DNA of 64,000 nucleotides from Lujinxingia litoralis (GTDB taxonomy: Bacteria > Myxococcota_A > Bradymonadia > Bradymonadales > Bradymonadaceae), in NCBI RefSeq assembly GCF_003260125.1, contig NZ_QHKO01000011.1, forward strand, positions 87,568 to 151,567, given 5' to 3'. The notes below the pieces were generated by a model, which saw only the letters and a program-made list of their open reading frames with translations, made no database searches and was not told the DNA's origin. Each line of letters begins with the position of its first letter. The first letter of the stretch is position 1. Position numbers and translations under genes: made by a program. This document shows positions 53,716-61,487 of this stretch, piece by piece.

Positions 53716-54834
53716 ATGAAGATTTTGTATGGTGTGGTGGGCGAAGGCATGGGACATGCCATTCGCAGCGCGGTGGTGCTCAAGTGGCTGTTGGACCAGG
53801 GGCACCAGGTGCAGGTGGTGGCCTCGGGGCGCGCCCATGCGTATCTGAAGTCTCGGGTGCCCCGGGTCGATCAGATCTGGGGGCTGACCATGGCGATGGA
53901 GCATAACCAGGTGCGTCGGCTGGCCACGGCCACCGATAACCTGCGGGGTGCGCTGGAGGGGTGGCCCTCCAATGTACGGCGCTACTTCGAGATGGTCGGC
54001 AGGTTTTCGCCCGATGTGGTCATCAGCGATTTCGAAACCTGGAGCTGGCTCTTTGCTAAGGTCCACCGCATCCCGCTGATCTGCATCGATAATATTCAGC
54101 TCATCAACCGCTGCTGGCATGACGATGCCATCATCGGCCAGGAGATGGATGAATTCCTGCTGGCAAAGTCCATCGTCAAAGCCAAATGCCCTCGGGCGGC
54201 GCATTACGTGATCACGAGTTTCTGTGAGCCGCCGGTGCGCAAGAAGCGCACCTCGCTGGTGCCGCCGATCCTGCGCCCCGAGATCCTCAACGCCACCCCC
54301 ACCCACGGGGAGCACCTGCTGGTTTACCAGACCTCGCCGACTTTTTCGGACTTGCCCCGGCTGCTCGCCGGGTTGCAGCGTCCGGTCTACATCTACGGGT
54401 TGCGGCGAGAGATTCAGGAGGATCAGCGCCAGGGGAACCTGGTATTTCGGCCCTTCAGCGAGACGCAATTTGTCGAGGACCTGGCGAGCGCCGCCGGGGT
54501 GATCGCGTCGGCGGGCTTTACGCTGATGGGCGAGGCGCTGCATCTGCGAAAACCCTTTCTAGCCACGCCGGTGGGCGGGCAGTTCGAGCAGCTGCTCAAC
54601 GCGCGCTATCTTCATGAGCTGGGCTACGGCACCTACAGCCGAAGCCTGGGGCCCAACGACCTGGTTGATTTCGTCGACGAGCTGCCGCGCTATCGCCAGG
54701 CGCTTCAGAGCTATGAGCCCCGTGATAACAGCGCGCTCTTTGCGCGCCTGGAGGAGCTCTTTGATCTGGCCGAGAGCGGCATCCTGCGCTCCCGGCGCGT
54801 ACGCTGGCTGGGGTGGGGTGATGCTGCGAAGTGA
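53716..54834 (+). CDS. Glycosyltransferase, MJ1255-like
   Basis: 372 residues. MKILYGVVGEGMGHAIRSAVVL is the GT-B N-terminal glycine-rich loop of the MurG/GT28-like MJ1255 family. The C-terminal SAGFTLMGEALHLRKPFLATPVGGQFEQLLNA matches the donor-binding region. Transfers a sugar from a nucleotide donor; substrate unknown. The start at ATG 53716 has CGGAGTGGTG. Confidence 0.88.
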   Translation: MKILYGVVGEGMGHAIRSAVVLKWLLDQGHQVQVVASGRAHAYLKSRVPRVDQIWGLTMAMEHNQVRRLATATDNLRGALEGWPSNVRRYFEMVGRFSPDVVISDFETWSWLFAKVHRIPLICIDNIQLINRCWHDDAIIGQEMDEFLLAKSIVKAKCPRAAHYVITSFCEPPVRKKRTSLVPPILRPEILNATPTHGEHLLVYQTSPTFSDLPRLLAGLQRPVYIYGLRREIQEDQRQGNLVFRPFSETQFVEDLASAAGVIASAGFTLMGEALHLRKPFLATPVGGQFEQLLNARYLHELGYGTYSRSLGPNDLVDFVDELPRYRQALQSYEPRDNSALFARLEELFDLAESGILRSRRVRWLGWGDAAK

Positions 54835-54864
54835 GTGAGGCCTTGGGGAGCGTGCGGATCAGCG

Positions 54865-57021
54865 CTACGCGCGCGCCGCGGCGCTGACCTGCTCAAAGCT
54901 CAGGCTCTCCACACACTGATCTACGGCGCAGATGGCCGTGGGCGTGCTGCCGTTGGCGAAGAGCAGGGCCAGCACGTCAAGGTGACGCGTGGGAAGGCTC
55001 ATGACTCGATGCCCGGTCGGGATCTGGAAAAGCGCCAGGGTGTGGTTGGCCAGCGCGGCGGCCAGCAGGTAGTTATCCGGGGAGAGCGCCATGGTGAGCA
55101 CCGGCGCCTCGGTCTGCAGTCGGGCGATGGGGCTGCGCGGGGAGCTCAGCATGATGACTTCGACGCTGTGATCACGCCGGCTGATGGCGGCGCTCCCGCC
55201 GTGGGCGCCCATCGTGACGCTGCTCACGGCCTCACCGTTGCCGATGCGCGTCCACTCGCTGGCGCTGGCACGCCCGGGCTGGTGGAGGTACACCCGCCCG
55301 GAGGTCGACCCGGCGATCACGCTCTTTTCTTCGGGATGCACGGCCAGCGCGGAGATCGACGCGCGGCGCACGTCTTGAAAAAGCGTACGCGTGCGCCCCG
55401 TCTCCAGCGAGGTGCGGGTGATCGAGCCATCACGGTGGCCGGCAAACACCGCCTCACGGCTCAGCGCCAGTGCGCCGACCGATGAGGTTGTGGCCACGGT
55501 CAGGGGGCGAGCCTCGCGGTGGTCTTCCCCGACGTAGAGCACGTCGTAGGGCCCCTCCTCCAAGAGCACAAAGGCACCGGAGCTGGTCGCGCCGGCGATG
55601 ACTTCGGTGGGCCCAACCCGTAGCCGGTGCAGGGCGCCGGCGGGCAACCCCGGCTCCGCGCTCTCCTTTTGGGGCTCGCGGGCGTAGCGCACCTGGGCCG
55701 GGATCGCCTGGAGGGCGTCGGAGTGGTGCGGAGTGGCCGTACGGGAGAACACCGGCGTCTGGACGGGCTCTCGCCGGGCGAAGGCCTGAATGGTCGTGGC
55801 GCTGGTGTGATCCTGGCGTCCGAAGCCCTGCAGATGGGCCTGGGAGGCATCAGAGGTTGCCGCGGCCTCGGAGCTTGTGGGCGCCGATGGCGCCGGGGCG
55901 CTCAGGCCTCCGTAGAGAGGCGTCGCGTGGCGGGAGGCCGGTTGCAGCGCGGAGGACGTAACCTCGGAGGAGAGCTGCGCGTTGGCGAAGGTGTCGAGCT
56001 CGGCGATCACCTCCGAGAGATCTTCCGGTCGCTCGGAGGGCTCCTTGGCCAGCATACGTGCCACCAGGCGTTCCAGCTCCTCGGGGAAGAGGCGCTCGGG
56101 GAGCGCCTCGTTCAAGCGCGGGGGCTTCTGGCGCACGTGCATCCGAAGCACGCTGTAGACGTTGTTGGACACAAAGGGCGGTTGGCCCGTGAGCATAAAG
56201 AAGAGGATCGCGCCCAGGCTGTAGATATCGCTGCGCTGATCGACGGCCTTGGCCATGGCCTGCTCGGGGCTGGCGTAGAGGGGCGTACCGATGAACCCGT
56301 GCGTCATGCTGACCCCGGAGTCGTCGGTCAGACGCACGATGCCGAAATCCAGAATATGCATGAAGTCGTCGCCGGCCGGCAGGCGTTCGACCATCATGTT
56401 TTCGGGTTTGAGGTCGCGGTGGATCATCCCGGCCTGGTGAGCCTCGTAGAGGCCATTGGCGATCTGGCGCAGCAGCGCGCAGGAGCGCTGCACGCTGAGC
56501 GGTCCCTGGCGATGGACCAGCTCTTCCAGGGTTAGCCCCGAGATCAGATCCATGATCGCGGCCACGTAGGAGCCTTTCAGATCGAGGATCTCGTAGAAGG
56601 AGACGATGTGGGGATTGCGCAGCCGGCTCAGCGCTTCGACCTCGCGGTTGAGGCGCTCCATGATCTGGTCGGCCTGCCCCTTGTCGGTGGCGATGATCTT
56701 GATGGCAAAATGCCGGGAGATCGACAGGGATTCGGCCCGATAAACCGACGCCGAGGAGCCGCGACCCAGGGGCTTGGCCACCAGGTAGCGCCGATCGATC
56801 ACGCGCCCGAGCCAGGGGTCATTGGCATCGTTTAAGGGAGGCCAGCCCGGCTGGGGGGCGCGCCGATCGCACTCCAGGCACAGCGGCTCGTCGGCAAAAA
56901 CCACCGACAGACAGCCGGGGCAGTGATGCTGCGGACTCTTCTCCCGCAGTTTCTGCCTCCGCGCCTCGCGAAGTACGCGGATCTGCTGGCCGGTCCCGGC
57001 AGGCGGGTCCAGGTTCGTCAT
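54865..57021 (-). CDS. Ser/Thr protein kinase with zinc ribbon and WD40-like propeller
   Basis: 718 residues. N-terminal zinc ribbon CPGC (34-37) and CLEC (48-51). The kinase domain has the Gly loop LGRGSSASVYRAE, FAIKII (Lys), HRDLKPEN, DFG (LDFGIVRL) and GTPLYASPEQ. A Ser/Ala/Pro-rich linker (~340-470) leads to a C-terminal propeller with WD40-like repeats (VAGATSSGAFV, VFAGHRDGSITRTSLETGRTR). All catalytic residues present. Probably phosphorylates proteins recruited by the propeller. PP2C at 52543 may reverse it. Confidence 0.9.
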   Translation of the reverse strand: MTNLDPPAGTGQQIRVLREARRQKLREKSPQHHCPGCLSVVFADEPLCLECDRRAPQPGWPPLNDANDPWLGRVIDRRYLVAKPLGRGSSASVYRAESLSISRHFAIKIIATDKGQADQIMERLNREVEALSRLRNPHIVSFYEILDLKGSYVAAIMDLISGLTLEELVHRQGPLSVQRSCALLRQIANGLYEAHQAGMIHRDLKPENMMVERLPAGDDFMHILDFGIVRLTDDSGVSMTHGFIGTPLYASPEQAMAKAVDQRSDIYSLGAILFFMLTGQPPFVSNNVYSVLRMHVRQKPPRLNEALPERLFPEELERLVARMLAKEPSERPEDLSEVIAELDTFANAQLSSEVTSSALQPASRHATPLYGGLSAPAPSAPTSSEAAATSDASQAHLQGFGRQDHTSATTIQAFARREPVQTPVFSRTATPHHSDALQAIPAQVRYAREPQKESAEPGLPAGALHRLRVGPTEVIAGATSSGAFVLLEEGPYDVLYVGEDHREARPLTVATTSSVGALALSREAVFAGHRDGSITRTSLETGRTRTLFQDVRRASISALAVHPEEKSVIAGSTSGRVYLHQPGRASASEWTRIGNGEAVSSVTMGAHGGSAAISRRDHSVEVIMLSSPRSPIARLQTEAPVLTMALSPDNYLLAAALANHTLALFQIPTGHRVMSLPTRHLDVLALLFANGSTPTAICAVDQCVESLSFEQVSAAARA

Positions 57022-57117
57022 AATGCGCTCCCTGACAGCATCGGCAACATAGATACCGGGCGTTCAACACACATCCCCCTTTTACCTATGCCAAGCGTCG
57101 AAACCCTAGTGCGTTCT

Positions 57118-57147
57118 TTAAGAGATCGCAAAGGCTCTTTTTGTCAA
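57118..57147 (-). promoter_or_regulatory. Candidate promoter for the kinase gene
   Basis: On the minus strand TTGACA (57147-57142) precedes TCTTAA (57123-57118) by 18 bases. A second TTGACA lies at 57157-57152. Moderate match. Confidence 0.3.
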
Positions 57148-57182
57148 AGCTTGTCAATCGGGGGGCGCGGGGCTGGCCACAA

Positions 57183-57225
57183 AAGAAGCCGCGCGACTCC
57201 CGGGAAGGGGGCCGCGCGGCTTCTT
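57183..57225 (-). terminator. Terminator after the VWA lipoprotein
   Basis: 13 bp perfect stem AAGAAGCCGCGCG (57183-57195) / CGCGCGGCTTCTT (57213-57225); on the minus strand it ends in TTTTGTGG. It ends the VWA lipoprotein transcript 34 bases after its stop. Confidence 0.7.
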
Positions 57226-57258
57226 GAGCTGAGCTTGCGCCAAAAGATGTGGGCTGGC

Positions 57259-59022
57259 TTAGTTGCCGGTCATCTGGGCGTAGCGGGCCTCAACTTGAAG
57301 GCCGGCCAGGATGTTGAACCACTGCTCATCGTTCCAATCCACGAACACGCCGGAGGAGGCGCCGGGGCAGCCCGTCAGCACGTAGTGGGCGGGATCAACG
57401 ATGCAACCGTCTGGGAGCGTCGGCATGCCCAGGGTGCCTTCCAGGCAGTACTGAGTGCTTTCCAGACGAGCCAGGTTGGCGCTGTCGTCGGCCGGCAGGC
57501 GCAGACGTACCTGCAGCCCGGTATCGCAGAAGTAGCCGACCCGGGGCTCGGTGTCAGCGGGATGCGGCGGATACGCCATGCAGGTGCCGGCCGCGCCGGT
57601 GTTGGGGTTCGACGGGCAGGCTGCCCCCGGTCCATCACAGGTGTAGATATCGTCGATGCACTTGCTTGCCGAGGGCTTAAAGAGCTCGGCAATATCTTCG
57701 AGCGCGCCGGTGAAGTCTCCGCAGATCAGGCCGGAGACCGGCGCATCGTCGGCGCCAGACTTGGGATAGGACTCTTTAAAGACCCTCATGAACTGGTCGT
57801 AGCGGTGTCCGGAGAAGGCTTCGCCGTTGACGCTGGCGCAGCTCCTCTCAATGAACTGTTCGGGATTTTCTGCAGGAGAGGTGCAGTTGTCTGCGGGGCG
57901 AGGGGAATCAAAGCGCTTGTAGTTGCCGTGAATCGAGGCGACGATCACGTCGAATTCCGGATCCACGCTGCTGAGCCCGCGGCTGGCGGCGATGTTGGCG
58001 AGCATCTCGTCGCGAAGCGTGTCGATGTTGAGCAGGGCACCATCTTCACCCAGGTTCTCCTGGTAGGTGCACTCACTGACCATGCACTGGGACCCGTAGT
58101 CCAGGCTACCATTGTGGCTGCAGTCGTTTTCATCCGAGATAAAAATCACACCGGTGCGGGCGTCGGGGCGCAGAAAGCCCGCGTTGGGAAACTCGGCCGG
58201 GTCGCCCTCAGGGCCCCCGGTTAGCTCGGGCGAAAGAGCCCGCGTCACCGCGGCAAGCCCTTGCTCAAAGCCATAGCCACGCACCCCTACAAGGCTCATG
58301 CAGCCGAAGTCGGCAGCCAGCCGTGCGGTTTCGATTTGCCCCTGGGCATCCCGATAGTCATCGGCTCGCAGCACTTTAGGGATCGCGCGGTAGGCCGAAG
58401 TCGGCGGGAAGAAATCAACATCAACAGGCGCATCGTCGCCACTAGAACAGCTCTCTTCCCACCGCTCATAGTCCACCGCGCAGCGAAGATCGGCGATGTT
58501 GGGGTTGAGCAGGTGCTCCCACTCCGAGGGGTTGGTGGTGCAGCTCACCGCTGTGGCAATGGAGTTCAGGATCGGCTGCATGTCGTTGTAGTCCGGAATC
58601 CCGTCTTCATCGAGTGCGTAGAAGCAGGAGTCGTCGTAGCCAGGCAGAGGCTGCGGTGTCGACTGCAGGTGTCCGGGGCGGGCGACCGGCTCTGTGCCGA
58701 AGTCAACCGAGCTGTCGACCATGTGTGTGGTCGTGACACCGATATGGAAGTCTGCGTTGGTGCTTTTCAGGATCTCGATGAAGTTGGCAAAGCCGTTGCG
58801 CAGCAGAGTCTGCTCCTGGCACATCGAGCCGGAGTTATCGATCATCCAGAGAATGTCGAACTTCTCATTTTCTCCAACCGTCTGTGGTTGGATGAACTCG
58901 ATCGCGCTGGAGGATTGGGTCAACTGCACGGGGTATTCGTTGCAGGCAACAAGCCCGACGGCCGTGCACACGCCTAAAGTCGCGGTCAACAGGCGTCGGG
59001 CGCCTGGCACTTTCCTTCCCAT
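57259..59022 (-). CDS. VWA-domain lipoprotein
   Basis: 587 residues from ATG 59022 (GAGGCGAG upstream); an upstream ATG at 59034 is possible. Signal peptide with lipobox LVAC. A von Willebrand A domain starts FDILWMIDNSGSM with the DxSxS MIDAS motif; VIFISDENDCSHNGS is a further conserved piece. Many cysteines suggest disulfides. Surface-exposed adhesion or metal-dependent binding is inferred. Related lipoproteins are typical of deltaproteobacteria. Confidence 0.87.
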   Translation of the reverse strand: MGRKVPGARRLLTATLGVCTAVGLVACNEYPVQLTQSSSAIEFIQPQTVGENEKFDILWMIDNSGSMCQEQTLLRNGFANFIEILKSTNADFHIGVTTTHMVDSSVDFGTEPVARPGHLQSTPQPLPGYDDSCFYALDEDGIPDYNDMQPILNSIATAVSCTTNPSEWEHLLNPNIADLRCAVDYERWEESCSSGDDAPVDVDFFPPTSAYRAIPKVLRADDYRDAQGQIETARLAADFGCMSLVGVRGYGFEQGLAAVTRALSPELTGGPEGDPAEFPNAGFLRPDARTGVIFISDENDCSHNGSLDYGSQCMVSECTYQENLGEDGALLNIDTLRDEMLANIAASRGLSSVDPEFDVIVASIHGNYKRFDSPRPADNCTSPAENPEQFIERSCASVNGEAFSGHRYDQFMRVFKESYPKSGADDAPVSGLICGDFTGALEDIAELFKPSASKCIDDIYTCDGPGAACPSNPNTGAAGTCMAYPPHPADTEPRVGYFCDTGLQVRLRLPADDSANLARLESTQYCLEGTLGMPTLPDGCIVDPAHYVLTGCPGASSGVFVDWNDEQWFNILAGLQVEARYAQMTGN

Positions 59023-59378
59023 GTCTCGCCTCATCTAAGTCGAAGAGCGCAAAGTGTCGCGCAGCTGTTTGAGGGGGGGCTGCTGGTTGAGCGCAAGGCT
59101 AGCGGACTCGCCCGGTGGTGTCTACAGGGCTGCGGCCCTCCTTCAGGGGAGCGTCGTCGGGTCTCGAGCGTTTTGCCCCGCCAGCGTGCCGGGTTTGCGG
59201 CGTTGTAATAATGCGTAACCGCCCTGCAGATGGCGCGACGAGCCACCTTAAAACACCGCCAAGAAACGAACGTGGCGGCCGGCCTCACCCCGCCTTCGTT
59301 GGAGAAGGGCGAGGGGAGGGGAGCCGCCACGAAGAGCGTGGAGCGCGTCCTTCCGGGGGAAGGGGGCGCTCAAGACCC
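59023..59378. other. Gap between rpsR and the VWA lipoprotein
   Basis: Holds the terminator hairpin of the ribosomal pair (59271-59331) and presumably the promoter of the VWA lipoprotein. I see no gene. Confidence 0.6.
59271..59331 (-). terminator. Long hairpin after rpsR
   Basis: CGTGGCGGC (59271-59279) pairs with GCCGCCACG (59323-59331); the inside (CCTCACCCCGCCTTC/GAAGGGCGAGGGGAGG) pairs imperfectly. Minus-strand sequence continues TTCGTTTCTT. A terminator for the rpmG-rpsR unit. Confidence 0.5.
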
Positions 59379-59621
59379 TTACGACTTGTGGGTCGTGTAG
59401 GGCAGCAGCGCGATCTGGCGAGCGCGCAGGATGGCGCGGCGCAGGCGACGCTGGTTGCGCGCGTTCACGCCGGTGATGCGACGGGGAAGGATCTTGCCGG
59501 TCGTCGTCACAAAGAGCTTGAGCAGCTCCGGGTTCTTGTAGTCAAGACGCCAGGAGGGGTTCTGATCGAAGGGATCGATTTTGCGACGGCGGCGCCAGTT
59601 GATTTTTCCGTACTTGGACAT
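59379..59621 (-). CDS. rpsR: 30S ribosomal protein S18, cysteine-free form
   Basis: 80 residues. DYKNPELLKLFVTTTGKILPRRITGVNARNQRRLRRAILRARQIALLPY is the S18 core. No Cys is present, so it is the zinc-independent (C-) type. It follows rpmG on the minus strand and is not in the usual rpsF-rpsR-rplI order. Whether it is the main S18 or a second paralogue cannot be told from this window. Confidence 0.95.
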   Translation of the reverse strand: MSKYGKINWRRRRKIDPFDQNPSWRLDYKNPELLKLFVTTTGKILPRRITGVNARNQRRLRRAILRARQIALLPYTTHKS

Positions 59622-59662
59622 AAGAGCTTCCTCATGAAGTCAGCCGGGAGCCCGGCCGAACA

Positions 59663-59818
59663 TTACTTAATCTTGGCTTCCACGAACTCGACGTACTTGC
59701 GGACCTTCGGGTCAAACTTCTTGATGCGAAGTTTGTCCGGGGTGTTCCGCTTGTTTTTGGTCGTGGTGTAGAAGTAGCCGGTGCCGGCGGACGAAACGAG
59801 TCGGATCTTCTCTCGCAT
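59663..59818 (-). CDS. rpmG: 50S ribosomal protein L33, cysteine-free form
   Basis: 51 residues from ATG 59818, with GGAG 8 bases upstream. REKIRLVSSAGTGYFYTTTKNKRNTPDKL and KKFDPKVRKYVEFVEAK are the L33 pattern. The CxxC pairs of zinc-binding L33 are absent. 41 bases before rpsR and probably transcribed with it. Confidence 0.95.
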   Translation of the reverse strand: MREKIRLVSSAGTGYFYTTTKNKRNTPDKLRIKKFDPKVRKYVEFVEAKIK

Positions 59819-60143
59819 GACAAACTCTCCAGAAATATCGGGGCCCACACATCACGCCAGCGCGCAAAGGGGCCGGAAGTCGGCGTCTTAAAAATTTTGG
59901 CCCAGCGCGTGGGCGGAGGACTACATATCGGGCCTTCACCAAAAAGGCAAGCCTGTGGGCATAATTGCCCGCCGCCGCGATCGCGACCCGGCGCCACACA
60001 CACTTTTGTGGCTCGCGCTGTGGCGATCGCGGCGCTGGCGCCCACCGCCGGCGCGCTTGCGCAGGGAGGCGGCCAGGTGCTAATCCCGCAGGGGCCCGGC
60101 GAGCGGGCAAAAGATCTATGGATACAGGGCGATCTGGATACCT
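59819..60143. other. Divergent region between rpmG and propeller lipoprotein
   Basis: 325 bases, no gene seen. AT-richer spots (AAAAATTTT near 59890) may hold promoters. I looked for a Zur-type operator upstream of rpmG and saw none. Confidence 0.5.
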
Positions 60144-61421
60144 ATGAATGACCCAATGAAGATGCGGCTCTTCAGCGCGCTCACCGGTTGCGCGCTTCTG
60201 GTGACTGGCTGCGGGCAGCGCTACCAGGAGCCCTTGCCTCCGCGCGACGGACTCTATTACCCGGTGGGCCTGGAGTTGCACCCCGGGGGGCGCTTTCTCT
60301 ACGTGGCCAATAGCAACTTCGATCTGAAGTACAGTGAAGAGCTCGGGGGCACGATCTCGGTGATCGACACGAGCACCTCCACGCTCCTTCCCGACGCGTC
60401 GCCTTACGTGCCTTCCTTCGCCGGGCATATTGAGCTCAACGAAGACGGTACCCGCGCCTACGTGACCAGCCGCCAGCAGAGCGAGGTGACGGTGCTGGAT
60501 GTGGCTGCGCAGGGCCAGGCGCTCTTCTGCGAGGTGGGGGGAGAGGCACGCTCCAACAGCAGCGCGTGCGTGGTGCGCCGGGTGCCCGATGTACGCTCCG
60601 GGGCACCGGTCCCGCTGGATCCCTTCGGTCTGGCGGTGGGGCGAGTGAGTCGGGAGATCGGTGGAGAGACGGTGAGCTTTGATCTGGTACATCTCTCGCA
60701 CCTGCGTGGTGATCAGGTCTCCTCGCTGAGCTTCCCCGAGGGCGAGCTCGAGGGGGCCTCCATGCGCAGCGCGGCGCTGCTCAACGGGGGCAACCAGACT
60801 CGCCTGCGCCCGGGCACCGAGGATGTGTATGTGGCCGGTCGCGGCACCAATGTGGTGGCGCTCTACCGCCCCTACGTCAGTGAGGAGGGCAAGGTCGAGG
60901 CCATCGTGCGCCGCGGCGACGTGGTGCTCTCACCGGCGGTGCAGAATGTTGACGCGCGCGGGCTCGACTTTAACGCTGCTGGCGATCGCCTCTACGTGGC
61001 TGCCCGACGTCCGAGCGCGCTTTACGTGATCGGCATCGACGAGAGCGACGGGCTGCGTCACGAGGTGATCGACACCATTCCGCTGGAGCGTCAGGCCTCC
61101 GGGGTGCGAGTCCATCAGGGCGCCGACGGGGTGGAGCGGGTGTATGTCCCCTCGTACCGCAACGGCGTGATTCAGGTCATCGACCCGCAGATCGGTGCGG
61201 TGGTTGACACCATCGAGGTGGGGCGAAGCCCGTACGACATGGTCGCCGAGCGCTGCGAGGCGCCCGGGCAACCCTGCCGCGCCTACGTCTCGCTCTTTGA
61301 TCAGCGTGGCGAGCGCCCGGAGCGTTGCACCGAGAGCGATCGGAGCTGTGGCGCGGTGGCCGTGCTCGATCTCGATCCGGCCAGCCCGACCTTCCATCAG
61401 GTCATCGAACATATCTATTGA
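60144..61421 (+). CDS. Lipoprotein with YVTN-type beta-propeller
   Basis: 425 residues. Signal peptide with lipobox VTGC. Repeats like LELHPGGRFLYVANSN, ELNEDGTRAYVTSRQQSEVTVLD and DFNAAGDRLYVAARRPSALYVIG are YVTN-type propeller blades. It has four cysteines near the C-terminus. ATG 60156 is an alternative start. Probably surface-anchored. It lies 66 bases before another propeller lipoprotein. Confidence 0.85.
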   Translation: MNDPMKMRLFSALTGCALLVTGCGQRYQEPLPPRDGLYYPVGLELHPGGRFLYVANSNFDLKYSEELGGTISVIDTSTSTLLPDASPYVPSFAGHIELNEDGTRAYVTSRQQSEVTVLDVAAQGQALFCEVGGEARSNSSACVVRRVPDVRSGAPVPLDPFGLAVGRVSREIGGETVSFDLVHLSHLRGDQVSSLSFPEGELEGASMRSAALLNGGNQTRLRPGTEDVYVAGRGTNVVALYRPYVSEEGKVEAIVRRGDVVLSPAVQNVDARGLDFNAAGDRLYVAARRPSALYVIGIDESDGLRHEVIDTIPLERQASGVRVHQGADGVERVYVPSYRNGVIQVIDPQIGAVVDTIEVGRSPYDMVAERCEAPGQPCRAYVSLFDQRGERPERCTESDRSCGAVAVLDLDPASPTFHQVIEHIY

Positions 61422-61487
61422 GCCGATCTCCCCGGGATCGCTCCGCGCCCCAGTATGGCGCGGGCCGAGTCAGCGGAGCAGCACAAC

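Noticed and set aside
53353..54543. 396-residue open frame on the minus strand
   Set aside because: Shadow of the glycosyltransferase, which has a clear GT-B start motif on the plus strand.
59819..60143. Zur operator upstream of rpmG
   Set aside because: I searched by eye for a palindrome resembling known Zur boxes and found none.
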